The translations under genes and the position numbers were made by a program. A stretch of 64,000 nucleotides of DNA. Origin: Streptomyces sp. 7-21. Lineage in GTDB: Bacteria > Actinomycetota > Actinomycetes > Streptomycetales > Streptomycetaceae. Positions 43,701-50,564 of the stretch are shown here, piece by piece. Each line of letters opens with the position of its first letter. Positions within the stretch are counted from its first letter, which is position 1. The stretch spans positions 124,001-188,000 of the forward strand of contig NZ_JAERRL010000004.1 of assembly GCF_016741785.1 (NCBI RefSeq), given 5' to 3'. A model generated the notes under the pieces. The model had not been told where the DNA came from. It made no database searches and saw only the letters and a program-made list of their open reading frames with translations.

Positions 43701-44041
43701 ACCGCATCGAGGTGCCGTTCCAGCTGGAACTGGCGGGGCGGATCGTCCGGGGCCGCATCGACGCCGTCTACCGCACACCGGGGCCGGCCGGGCCGTCGAG
43801 CGACACCTACGAGATCATCGACTGGAAGACGGGCCGCCGCCAGGACGCCGACCCGCTGCAGCTGGCCATCTACCGGCTGGCGTGGGCCGAGCGGCACGGC
43901 CTGCCCCTGTCGGCCGTGTCGGCGGCGTTCCTGTACGTGCGCAGCGGTGAGGTGGTCAGGCCGCCGGTGCTGCCTGGCCGCGCCGTGCTGGAGCGGCTGC
44001 TGCTGGGGGACGACGGGTGGGAGCCGAACGTTCCCGGTTAG
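40730..44041 (+). CDS. adnB: AdnB: UvrD/RecB-like helicase-nuclease subunit
   Basis: The 1103-residue partner of AdnA. Motor motifs: Walker A GAGSGKTTV (residues 39-47), LLDEYQDTSVAQ, GDPCQAIYGWRG, SLSENRRSGGRL, VHKAKGLEWDVVALPG and YVAFTRARSLLL. The C-terminal RecB-type nuclease domain has GTRFHAWVESRF (His) and IIDWKTGRRQDAD (Asp/Lys). No Cys cluster is present here, in contrast to AdnA. A Gly/Asp-rich linker near residue 850 (GDGDDAG) is probably disordered. GTG at 40730 is the start: reading further upstream would run into adnA. nudC begins ten bases after the stop; no gene for an ion-channel protein lies between, as I recall in some relatives. Confidence 0.92.
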   Translation: MSARLTKPEDLVELLGIPFTAEQLACITAPMAPQAIVAGAGSGKTTVMAARVVWLTGTGQVAPERVLGLTFTNKAAGELAERVRAALLRARIVSPEDGEPQISTYHAFAGRLLTEHGLRLGIEPASRLLADAGRYQLAAEVLRAAPADFDPPSSGFSSLVADLVALDSEMSEHLVEPGQLRDFDARLLAELESAELTNEALRQIPEAARGRGQLLGLVEEFRARKRARDLLDFGDQIAQAARLAREVPEVGRALREQFGVVLLDEYQDTSVAQRVLLSSLFGGGTGHPVTAVGDPCQAIYGWRGASVANLDDFPAHFPARDGGTPRLSLSENRRSGGRLLALANELAAPLRERHPAVVPLRPAPGAELDGRVRCALLRTHAEELAWLADSVAHLVRTGTPPGEIAVLCRTAGDFPAIQRELVARDVPVEVVGLSGLLHMPEVADLVAVCQVLADPTANAALVRLLTGPRWRIGPRDLALLGRRARLLVRQARGEDDAAAGRDRLAEAVEGTDPAEVTSLADALDTFLGGAQEPDDGLEFSAEARVRFAHLAAEIRELRRSLGDPLMDVLHRVLAVTGLEVELSASPQALAARRRETLGAFLDVAAGFATGRGGAALDGEPTLPAFLAFLRAADQYDRGLDASLPGGSNAVKVLTVHKAKGLEWDVVALPGLCADGFPARSSRDSWLRHARALPHPLRGDAGTLPEIREWTSAAHRQYTRDVAEHLALEELRLGYVAFTRARSLLLGSGHWWGPSQKKPRGPSPFLEAMRRHCEAGPDHGEVEAWAGPPAEGEENPALGRPVAEAEWPMPLDAAALARRREAADQVLAWLRAGTAKDGDGAGDDVGDSGDGDGGDGDDAGLTPEERRLVASWDRDLPALAAELRRSRQAVREVPLPASLTASQVQRLAADPEEFARELARPMPRPPQPAARRGTRFHAWVESRFEALALPMLGPDELPGGDPEEDAEIRDERELAALKEAFARTPYASRTPYRIEVPFQLELAGRIVRGRIDAVYRTPGPAGPSSDTYEIIDWKTGRRQDADPLQLAIYRLAWAERHGLPLSAVSAAFLYVRSGEVVRPPVLPGRAVLERLLLGDDGWEPNVPG

Positions 44042-44051
44042 GCTCGTAGGC

Positions 44052-44987
44052 ATGTGTACGACCCCGGCCCAGGACGGCGCTGTCCGGCCTCCCATCGCGC
44101 TGACGAGCACCGGCGGCATCGACAGAGGCACCAGCCACCGCCTCGACGAGGCGTGGCTGGCCGCCGCGTGGAGTCACCCGACGACCAGGGTCTTCGTGGT
44201 CTCCGGCGGCCAGGCGCTGATCGAGGAGTCCGAAGACGGCCGGACCGAGCTGGTGATGATGCCCTCGTTCGACGCCCCGCTGACCGAGGCGCACCGGTAC
44301 TTCCTCGGCACGGACGAGGAGGGCGTGCGCTACTTCGCGCTCCAGAAGGACGCGCTGCCGGGGCGCATGGACGACGCGGCCCGCCCCGCCGGGCTGCGGG
44401 AGGCGGCCGCGCTGCTGTCGGACCGGGACAACGAGCTGCTGGTGCACGCCGTCGCCCTGGAGAACTGGCAGCGGATGCACCGCTTCTGCTCCCGCTGCGG
44501 CGAGCGGACGGTCATCGCGGCGTCGGGGCACATCAGGCGCTGCCCGGCCTGCGGCGCCGAGCACTACCCGCGGACGGACCCGGCCGTGATCATGCTCGTC
44601 ACCGACGACGAGGACCGCGCGCTGCTCGGGCGCCAGCTGCACTGGCCCAAGGGCCGGTACTCCACGCTCGCGGGCTTCGTCGAGCCGGGGGAGTCGGTCG
44701 AGCAGGCGGTCATACGCGAGGTCGCCGAGGAGGCGGGCGTCACGGTCGGGCAGGTGCAGTACGTCGCCAGCCAGCCGTGGCCGTTCCCGTCCAGCCTGAT
44801 GCTGGGGTTCATGGCGCAGGCGACGTCCACCGAGGTGCGCGTGGACGGGGAGGAGATCGACGAGGCGCGCTGGTTCTCGCGCGACGACCTCCGCGCCGCC
44901 CTGGAGTCGGGTGAGGTTCTCCCCCCGACCGGCGTCTCCATAGCCTCCCGCCTCATCGAGATGTGGTACGGAAAGCCGCTGACGTGA
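44052..44987 (+). CDS. nudC: NAD(+) diphosphatase NudC
   Basis: A 311-residue NUDIX hydrolase cutting NADH/NAD+ (and NAD caps on RNA) to NMN(H) and AMP. The C4 zinc ribbon is CSRCGER...CPACGAEHYPRTD, the Nudix box is FVEPGESVEQAVIREVAEEAG, read as GX5EX7REVAEEXG, and the hallmark SQPWPFPSS motif specific for NudC follows at about residue 239. The ATG at 44052 matches the family start. It is ten bases downstream of adnB and convergent with mycoredoxin. Possible regulation of NAD levels during DNA damage would fit its place next to adnAB, but this is inference. Confidence 0.93.
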   Translation: MCTTPAQDGAVRPPIALTSTGGIDRGTSHRLDEAWLAAAWSHPTTRVFVVSGGQALIEESEDGRTELVMMPSFDAPLTEAHRYFLGTDEEGVRYFALQKDALPGRMDDAARPAGLREAAALLSDRDNELLVHAVALENWQRMHRFCSRCGERTVIAASGHIRRCPACGAEHYPRTDPAVIMLVTDDEDRALLGRQLHWPKGRYSTLAGFVEPGESVEQAVIREVAEEAGVTVGQVQYVASQPWPFPSSLMLGFMAQATSTEVRVDGEEIDEARWFSRDDLRAALESGEVLPPTGVSIASRLIEMWYGKPLT

Positions 44988-45015
44988 CGCCGGGCGGGGG
45001 AAGACTGCGCGGCGG

Positions 45016-45270
45016 TCAGGCGGCGAGTGCCTTCTTGACCTCGGCCACCGACGGGTTGGTCATCGTGACCTCGCCGGAGCCGCTGTCCGGCACCACGACC
45101 AGCGTCGGTACGGTCTGGTTGCCGTTGTTGACCCGCTCCACCACGGCCGCGGCCTCAGGGTCGCGCTCGATGTCGATCTCCGTGTAGGCGATGCCCTCAC
45201 GGTCGAGCTGGCTCTTGAGCCGACGGCAGTAGCCGCACCACGTCGTCGTGTACATCGTCACGCTGGCCAT
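45016..45270 (-). CDS. mrx1: Mycoredoxin (glutaredoxin-like)
   Basis: An 84-residue thioredoxin-fold oxidoreductase. The active site is TTTWCGYCRRL (CGYC), with a cis-Pro in QTVPTLVV and the C-terminal helix SVAEVKKALA. In actinobacteria such proteins (mycoredoxin-1) reduce mycothiol-mixed disulfides using mycothiol. In mycobacteria the gene lies between nudC and uvrD2, exactly as here. A SigR-like promoter element is positioned 140 bases upstream on the same strand. The start ATG at 45270 has AGGAG in the preceding sequence (GCGCCGAGGCC). It is divergent from uvrD2, sharing a 213-base region. Confidence 0.9.
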   Translation of the reverse strand: MASVTMYTTTWCGYCRRLKSQLDREGIAYTEIDIERDPEAAAVVERVNNGNQTVPTLVVVPDSGSGEVTMTNPSVAEVKKALAA

Positions 45271-45409
45271 GGCCTCGGCGCTCCTTCACTCGGTTTCACT
45301 CGTTGTCGGCGGTCGTCCGGCGGCCGCCCGGCGGACGACCGCCTGGTCAGCCGACTCGCTCGTCCGCTCTTCGTCGCTTCAGCGTTCAACTACAGCACGC
45401 GTCTGTCGC

Positions 45410-45436
45410 AACGCCGCGTGCGGTACGAATAATCCC
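45410..45436 (-). promoter_or_regulatory. SigR-like promoter element for mycoredoxin
   Basis: On the minus strand GGGATT (45436-45431), 18 bases, then GTT (45412-45410). The consensus is GGGAAT-N18-GTT, so one base differs in the -35. Transcription would start near 45403 with a leader of about 130 bases. Confidence 0.4.
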
Positions 45437-45483
45437 GCCTGGCTGTGGACAACCACTCCAGCCCCTCACGCCGAACTGGCAGC

Positions 45484-47736
45484 ATGGCGGACGTGACAGC
45501 CCCGCTCTTCACTCCAGGCGCCCCTGACCCCGCCGACCCGGCCGACCCGGCCGCCCCGGCCGAGGCCGTGCTCGACGGCCTCGACCCGGAGCAGCGGGCC
45601 GTGGCGACCACGCTCGACGGCCCGGTGTGCGTGCTCGCCGGCGCCGGGACCGGCAAGACGAGGGCGATCACCCACCGGATCGCCTACGGCGTCAGAGCCG
45701 GGTTCTACAAGCCGCCGACGGTGCTGGCGGTCACGTTCACGCAGCGGGCCGCGGGGGAGATGCGCGGCAGGCTGCGGCAGCTGGGCGCGGGCGGCGTGCA
45801 GGCGCGCACGTTCCACGCCGCCGCCCTGCGGCAGCTCCAGTACTTCTGGCCGCAGGCGGTGGGCGGGGAGCCGCCGCGCCTGCTGGAGCGCAAGGTGTCC
45901 CTGGTCGCGGAGGCGGCGGCGCGCTGCCGCCTGCGCCTGGACCGCCCGGAGCTGCGGGACGTCACGGGCGAGATCGAGTGGGCGAAGACGACGCAGACGA
46001 CCCCGGACGACTACCCCGCGGCCCTGGTCAAGGCGGGCAAGGAGCCGCCCCGCGACCCCGCCGAGACGGCGCGCGTGTACGCCACCTACGAGCAGCTGAA
46101 GCAGGACCGCGGCGTCATCGACTTCGAGGACGTCCTGCTGCTGACGGTGGGCATCCTGCAGGACCGCCCGGACATCGCCGACACGGTGCGGCGCCAGTAC
46201 CAGCACTTCGTGGTGGACGAGTACCAGGACGTCAGCCCGCTCCAGCAGCGGCTGCTCCAGCTGTGGCTGGGCGACCGGGACAGCCTGTGCGTCGTCGGCG
46301 ACGCCAGCCAGACGATCTACTCCTTCACCGGCGCCACCTCCGACCACCTGCTCGACTTCCGCCTGCGGCACCCGCACGCCACGGTGATCAGGCTGGTGCG
46401 GGACTACCGTTCCACGCCGCAGGTGGTACACCTGGCGAACGGGCTGCTCGCCCAGGCGAAGGGCCGCGCAGCCGAGCACCGGCTGGAGCTGGTCTCGCAG
46501 CGCCCGCCGGGTCCTGAGCCCGTCTTCGCGGAGTACGCCGACGAGCCCGCCGAGGCGGAGGCGACGGCCCGCCGCATCCGGGAGCTGATGGCCCCGGCGC
46601 ACGAGGGCGGCCAGGGCGTTCCCGCCAGCGAGATCGCCGTGCTGTTCCGGGTCAACGCCCAGTCGGAGATCTACGAGCAGGCCCTGGCCGACGCCGGCGT
46701 GCCCTACCAGCTCAAGGGCGCTGAGCGCTTCTTCGAGCGTCCCGAGATCCAGCAGGCGGGGCTGGCGCTGCGCGGTGCCGCCCGCGCGGGGGAGAACGAC
46801 CCGGCGGTCGCCGACGCCGACGGCCTGGCCGGGCAGGTCGGGGCCGTCCTCGGCAGCACCGGCTGGACGCCCGAGCCCCCGGCGGGCTCCGGTGCGGCGC
46901 GGGAGCGCTGGGAGTCGCTGCGCTCCCTGGTGCGGCTGGCCGAGGACTTCCAGCGGGCCCGGCCGGACGCCACGCTCGCCGCGTTCGTTGCCGAGCTGGA
47001 CGAGCGGGCGGCGGCCCAGCACGCCCCGACGGTCGAGGGCGTCACCCTCGCGTCGCTGCACACCGCCAAGGGCCTGGAGTGGGACGCCGTGTTCCTCGTC
47101 GGCCTCACCGACGGGATGCTGCCGATCACGCACGCGAGGACCGCCGAGCAGATCGAGGAGGAGCGGCGCCTGCTGTACGTGGGCGTCACCCGGGCCAGGA
47201 AGTACCTGCACCTGTCCTGGGCGGTGGCCCGCTCGCCTGGCGGCCGGGCCAGCAGGCGCCCCAGCCGCTTCCTCGACGGGCTGCGGCCCGGGTCGGGACC
47301 GGCGAGCGGCAGGGGCGGCGCCGGGCGCGGCGTCGTGGAGCGCGGCGCGCAGCGGGTGCGCAGGCCCCGCGGCCCCGTCAGCTGCCGGGTGTGCGGCAGG
47401 ACCCTGACGGAGGCCGCCGAGGTCAAGCTGCGCCGCTGCGAGGACTGCCCCTCCCGCATGGACGAGGGCCTGTACGAGCGGCTGCGCGAGTGGCGCCTGG
47501 AGCGTGCCCGGGAGCTGGGCCGGCCCGCCTACGCGGTGTTCACGGATGTCACGCTGATGGCGATCGCCGAGGACGTCCCCGGCAGCGAGCGCGACCTCGC
47601 CCGCATCCCCGGTGTCGGACCGCACAAGCTCCGCCAGTTCGGCCCCGAGGTCCTGCGGCTGTGCGCCGGCGAGCCCGCCGCGGAGCCGGACCAGGCCCAG
47701 CAGCCGGAGGGGGAGGAGGCCGGCCCGCCCGCCTGA
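45484..47736 (+). CDS. uvrD2: UvrD2-type ATP-dependent DNA helicase with HRDC domain
   Basis: A 750-residue superfamily 1 helicase. Walker A AGAGTGKTRA is at residues 52-61, FVVDEYQDVSPLQQ is motif II, GDASQTIYSFTGA motif III, LHTAKGLEWDAVFLVG motif V, and YVGVTRARKYLHLSW motif VI. The C-terminal hallmark of the mycobacterial UvrD2 group is present: a tetracysteine CRVC-x14-CEDC motif followed by an HRDC domain (YAVFTDVTLMAIAEDVP...RIPGVGPHKLRQFG). UvrD2 unwinds 3'-tailed duplexes and is essential in mycobacteria. The N-terminus has an in-frame nine-base repeat giving Asp-Pro-Ala. ATG at 45484 is used; the upstream in-frame ATG at 45445 adds a non-conserved tail. The wblC leader follows. Confidence 0.92.
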   Translation: MADVTAPLFTPGAPDPADPADPAAPAEAVLDGLDPEQRAVATTLDGPVCVLAGAGTGKTRAITHRIAYGVRAGFYKPPTVLAVTFTQRAAGEMRGRLRQLGAGGVQARTFHAAALRQLQYFWPQAVGGEPPRLLERKVSLVAEAAARCRLRLDRPELRDVTGEIEWAKTTQTTPDDYPAALVKAGKEPPRDPAETARVYATYEQLKQDRGVIDFEDVLLLTVGILQDRPDIADTVRRQYQHFVVDEYQDVSPLQQRLLQLWLGDRDSLCVVGDASQTIYSFTGATSDHLLDFRLRHPHATVIRLVRDYRSTPQVVHLANGLLAQAKGRAAEHRLELVSQRPPGPEPVFAEYADEPAEAEATARRIRELMAPAHEGGQGVPASEIAVLFRVNAQSEIYEQALADAGVPYQLKGAERFFERPEIQQAGLALRGAARAGENDPAVADADGLAGQVGAVLGSTGWTPEPPAGSGAARERWESLRSLVRLAEDFQRARPDATLAAFVAELDERAAAQHAPTVEGVTLASLHTAKGLEWDAVFLVGLTDGMLPITHARTAEQIEEERRLLYVGVTRARKYLHLSWAVARSPGGRASRRPSRFLDGLRPGSGPASGRGGAGRGVVERGAQRVRRPRGPVSCRVCGRTLTEAAEVKLRRCEDCPSRMDEGLYERLREWRLERARELGRPAYAVFTDVTLMAIAEDVPGSERDLARIPGVGPHKLRQFGPEVLRLCAGEPAAEPDQAQQPEGEEAGPPA

Positions 47737-47772
47737 CGCCGCCAGGGGGCGATGCCGCGAAAACCCCAGCTC

Positions 47773-47812
47773 AAAAAATGGTTTGCGCGCCGTGCGGGCA
47801 TCCGCATAGCGT
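47773..47812 (+). promoter_or_regulatory. Promoter of wblC with A-tract next to the -35 element
   Basis: AAAAAA (47773-47778) lies four bases upstream of TTGCGC (47783-47788), with TAGCGT (47807-47812) after an 18-base spacer. In mycobacteria, WhiB7 bound to sigma A activates its own promoter through an AT-rich element just upstream of the -35. The layout here fits such autoregulation by WblC through its C-terminal AT-hook. Predicted start near 47819. Confidence 0.55.
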
Positions 47813-47818
47813 TCCCTA

Positions 47819-47856
47819 CACGGCCCAGGAAGGGTTTCCTTCCTGACCGGGCCGTG
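47819..47856 (+). promoter_or_regulatory. Long hairpin at the 5' end of the wblC leader
   Basis: CACGGCCC (47819-47826) pairs with GGGCCGTG (47849-47856) and AGGAAGG (47827-47833) with CCTTCCT (47838-47844) around a four-base loop; GACC is bulged. It begins exactly at the predicted transcript start and may stabilise the leader or end uvrD2 transcription. Confidence 0.5.
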
Positions 47857-47927
47857 CTGTACTGAACTGCACCGTCCGCCGGGTCGGTTCGCCACCGCCC
47901 GAGATGCGCAGAAGGGAGCGAGACACG

Positions 47928-48272
47928 ATGGCCAGCATCATCAACGCACTGCCGCGTCGTGCCGCCGCTGCCTCCTGCCTGCCTGGTGGCGTCCGCATTA
48001 TCGGCACCGCCGCGCCTCGTGTGGTGGCGGCTAATGCGGCGGCAGTCAATGCCGTGGCCGCAGTGCGCCCGGCCGCCCGTGAAGAGGCTCGCGAGGCCGC
48101 CGCCTCCGCGCGTCCGGTTGCCTTCTCCGCGGTAGCGGCGGCTCGTATCGACGCGGAGACCGCCTTCGCGGCTCCCGGTGCCGGTACCTCCCAGACGCTC
48201 GGACAGCAGAAGACGCAGCTTCACGCCATGTGGGCCCTCCGCGGCCTTCAACCCTGGAGTGATCCAGCCTGA
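47928..48272 (+). CDS. Candidate leader ORF of wblC
   Basis: A 114-codon frame starting with ATG after AAGGGA (ten-base spacing) inside the wblC leader. The product is Ala- and Arg-rich and resembles no family I know. Third-position GC is only about 75 percent, lower than neighbouring genes, so most of it may be untranslated or recently evolving. The frame ends TGA at 48270-48272, just before the attenuator terminator. An internal ATG at 48228 opens the last 14 codons in the same frame (MWALRGLQPWSDPA), a short Trp-containing peptide that may be the real regulatory uORF. Translation of whiB7/wblC leaders is known to control transcription; which start is used here is undetermined. Confidence 0.35.
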   Translation: MASIINALPRRAAAASCLPGGVRIIGTAAPRVVAANAAAVNAVAAVRPAAREEAREAAASARPVAFSAVAAARIDAETAFAAPGAGTSQTLGQQKTQLHAMWALRGLQPWSDPA

Positions 48273-48341
48273 TCGGCGAGATCAGGTCGGCACCTTCCAG
48301 GGCCGCGGAACCCACACCGGGATCCGCGGCCCTTCTGTTTT
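48238..48341 (+). promoter_or_regulatory. Transcription attenuator of wblC
   Basis: The terminator: AGGGCCGCGGA (48299-48309) pairs perfectly with TCCGCGGCCCT (48323-48333), followed by a U-rich run (48333-48341, TTCTGTTTT). An alternative pairing: TCCGCGGCC (48238-48246), inside the leader ORF, is complementary to GGCCGCGGA (48301-48309) of the terminator 5' arm, so the two structures exclude each other. Between them CCTGATC (48268-48274) and GATCAGG (48280-48286) make a seven-pair hairpin holding the leader stop codon. Ribosome position on the leader ORF would choose between terminator and antiterminator. Confidence 0.72.
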
Positions 48342-48358
48342 CCCTCGACCACAACCGA

Positions 48359-48730
48359 ATGACCCGAGGACTGACCGTGCCACTCGCGCCGCACACCGCC
48401 CGCCCCGACCTGAACTCACCACCCGATCCGGAGACTTCCGTGACTTCGCTGTTCACGCTGAACGAGCTGGATGAGGCGATCGACCGCCTCGACGACGACG
48501 TGCCCTGCCGCACCGGCGACCCCGAGGTGTTCTTCGCCGAGTCCCCCGAGGACGTCGAGTACGCCAAGTCGCTGTGCCGCACCTGCCCGCTGCGCGACGC
48601 CTGCCTGGCCGGTGCGAAGGACCGCCGCGAGCCCTGGGGCGTCTGGGGTGGCGAGCTGTTCGTCCAGGGGGTTGTCGTGCCCAGGAAGCGGCCCCGTGGC
48701 CGCCCCCGCAAGAACGCGGTGACGGCATGA
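48359..48730 (+). CDS. wblC: WhiB-family transcriptional regulator WblC (WhiB7 orthologue)
   Basis: A 123-residue WhiB-like factor that binds a [4Fe-4S] cluster and directs RNA polymerase to antibiotic-resistance genes. The four Cys ligands are in VPCRTGDPEV and SLCRTCPLRDACLAG (C...CxxCx5C), the conserved turn is EPWGVWGGELF, and the C-terminus is an AT-hook RKRPRGRPRKN as in WhiB7. Two starts are possible: ATG 48359, 17 bases after the terminator U-run, or GTG 48440 with GGAG six bases upstream, which gives 96 residues, close to mycobacterial WhiB7. Streptomycete WblC proteins are often annotated at the longer length. The stop overlaps the next gene by four bases. Confidence 0.93.
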   Translation: MTRGLTVPLAPHTARPDLNSPPDPETSVTSLFTLNELDEAIDRLDDDVPCRTGDPEVFFAESPEDVEYAKSLCRTCPLRDACLAGAKDRREPWGVWGGELFVQGVVVPRKRPRGRPRKNAVTA

Positions 48731-49068
48731 ACATCCCCGGCACCATCGGACGGCCGGCTCCGCACGGCCCTGCCCAGGACCCTCAGATGACTTCCGACGA
48801 AACCGCCCGCAGTACCGCCGCCCGCACCGCGCAGGCGGCGGTCTGGCCAGGGCCCCACCAGAACAGGACCAGGCACATGCATCTCATGCCCGAAGCTCTG
48901 GCCCGCTCCCATATGGCCGACCTCACCAGGGAAGCGGAATCCCAACGGATCGCCAGGCAGCTGGCACTCGCCCAGCGCCTCAGGCGCCGCTCGCAGCGGC
49001 TGCACCGCCGCGCCGAGCGGGCCTCGCACCGGGCCCGCCGGGCCATGGCCCGGGCGCTCATGCAGTAA
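48727..49068 (+). CDS. Small basic protein co-translated with wblC
   Basis: A 113-residue protein whose ATG overlaps the wblC stop (ATGA), so it is translationally coupled. The N-terminal 60 residues are polar and disordered. The C-terminal part is a strongly basic helix (RQLALAQRLRRRSQRLHRRA) that may bind nucleic acid or membranes. Codon use is typical of the region. No function is known; conserved small proteins are found here in other streptomycetes as I recall. Coupling to wblC suggests a part in antibiotic-induced stress. Confidence 0.65.
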   Translation: MNIPGTIGRPAPHGPAQDPQMTSDETARSTAARTAQAAVWPGPHQNRTRHMHLMPEALARSHMADLTREAESQRIARQLALAQRLRRRSQRLHRRAERASHRARRAMARALMQ

Positions 49069-49156
49069 CGCGCAAGTAGTAACGCAGCGCCGGCCCGGCG
49101 CACCGGCCTGCTTCTCCGGGGCCCCGGCCCTGAGCCGCCCGCCGCACCGCGGCCGC

Positions 49157-50518
49157 TCAGGCCGGGGCGCCGCTGCGGTCCACCCCGACGCGGAATCCGG
49201 GGAGGCCAGCGACCAGTTCTTCCCGCAGCCGCACCCGCGCCCCCAGCTGGCAGAGCACCCCGATCGTGCTCAGCGTCACCCGGTGGATGAGCAGGTACGA
49301 GGGCGGGAGGTTCAGCTGCCGCCCGAGCTGGTGCGCCTGCGAACGCGGGTCGGCGATGCGCCCGGCCTGCCGCCGCAGCCACTCACGGCTGAACGTGAAC
49401 TCCGGCACCTGCGCGGGCTCGATGATCGGCAGCAGATAGTCCAGCACCGCCTCGGGATCCAGCTCGAGGGCCGGCTTGACGAAGCCCTCGGCGCACAGCT
49501 CCGCGTACACCTCCTCGGCTTTCCCGTCCAGCGTCATCCGCAGCGCCCTGCCGATCGCCGGCGGCAGGCCGTCCGGCAGCCGGTTCACGGCGCCGAAGTC
49601 CATCACGCCCAGGCGCCAGGAATCCACCGGCGCGCCGGGCTCCGGCGGCACCAGCCGGAAGTTGCCCGGGTGGGTGTCGGCGTGCAGCAGGCCCGTGCGT
49701 GCGGTGCCGGTGAAGAGGAACCGCGCCAGCAGCTGCCCGGCCCGGTCCCGCTCCTCCGGGGAACCGTGGCTGATCACCCGGGACAGCGGCACGCCGTCCA
49801 GCCACTCGCTGACGAGCAGCGTCTCCCCGTGCCACACCACCCGGGGCACCTGGATGCCCGGGTCACCGCTGAATTCCTCGGCGTACCTCCGCTGTGCCTG
49901 GGCCTCGAGCCGGTAGTCCAGCTCCTCGGACAGCCGCTCCCGCAGCTCCGCGATCAGCGGCTTGATATCCATGCCCGGCACCAGTGGCCCCAGCAGCCTG
50001 GCGAACCGGCCCAGCTGCGTCAGGTCCGACAGCAGCGCCTCTCCGGCACCCGGGTACTGGATCTTGACGGCCACCTCGCGCCCGTCGTGCCACACCGCGC
50101 GGTGTACCTGCCCGATGGAGGCCGCCGAGGCCGGCTGCTCGTCGAACTCCTCGAACCGCTCCCGCCAGTCCTCGCCCATGCGCTCCGCGAGCACGGCCCG
50201 CACGCTCGCCGCCGGCATGGGCGGCGCCGCGTCCTGAAGCTTCGTCAGCGCCGCGCGGTACGGGGCGGCGACGGACTCCGGCAGCGCCGATTCGAAGACG
50301 GACAGCGCCTGGCCCAGCTTCATCGCGCCGCCCTTGAGCTCCCCCAGCACGGAGAACAGCTGCTGCGCCGTGCGCTGCTGGAGCTCGCTGCCCACACGCT
50401 CCGCGGACCGGCCGCCTATGCGCTTGCCCAGGCCCCAGGTGGCGCGGCCGGCGAAGCTCAGCGGCAGCGTGGCGAGCTTGGCCGTCCTGGTGACCGCCTT
50501 GCGGGGTAGGTCCGACAT
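49157..50518 (-). CDS. ABC1/UbiB-family atypical kinase
   Basis: A 453-residue ABC1 (ADCK/UbiB) kinase-like protein. The family markers are GAMKLGQALSVFES (KxGQ), VAVKIQYPGAGEA (nucleotide Lys), LLHADTHPGNFRL (catalytic HADxHPGN) and VMDFGAVNRLP (DFG). UbiB-type proteins are ATPases supporting quinone and lipid-linked metabolism. This actinobacterial member has been placed with whiB7 also in mycobacteria (Rv3197), where an ABC1 gene is part of the macrolide-related response. The ATG at 50518 has GGAGG upstream. It faces wblC's small protein from the opposite strand. Confidence 0.87.
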   Translation of the reverse strand: MSDLPRKAVTRTAKLATLPLSFAGRATWGLGKRIGGRSAERVGSELQQRTAQQLFSVLGELKGGAMKLGQALSVFESALPESVAAPYRAALTKLQDAAPPMPAASVRAVLAERMGEDWRERFEEFDEQPASAASIGQVHRAVWHDGREVAVKIQYPGAGEALLSDLTQLGRFARLLGPLVPGMDIKPLIAELRERLSEELDYRLEAQAQRRYAEEFSGDPGIQVPRVVWHGETLLVSEWLDGVPLSRVISHGSPEERDRAGQLLARFLFTGTARTGLLHADTHPGNFRLVPPEPGAPVDSWRLGVMDFGAVNRLPDGLPPAIGRALRMTLDGKAEEVYAELCAEGFVKPALELDPEAVLDYLLPIIEPAQVPEFTFSREWLRRQAGRIADPRSQAHQLGRQLNLPPSYLLIHRVTLSTIGVLCQLGARVRLREELVAGLPGFRVGVDRSGAPA

Positions 50519-50564
50519 GCCGTCCTCCAACTCCCATCAGGTCCCCGAGCCCACACCACGGGAT

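Noticed and set aside
40382..44131. A 1249-codon open frame on the minus strand opposite adnB
   Set aside because: Antisense to adnB, whose helicase and nuclease motifs are complete; the antisense product has no family and a biased composition.
45466..47895. An 809-codon open frame opposite uvrD2
   Set aside because: Antisense to uvrD2, which has intact motifs; no ribosome binding site or homology.
48440..48730. Separate shorter wblC gene from the GTG at 48440
   Set aside because: It is an alternative start of the same frame; kept as a comment in the wblC entry rather than as a second gene.
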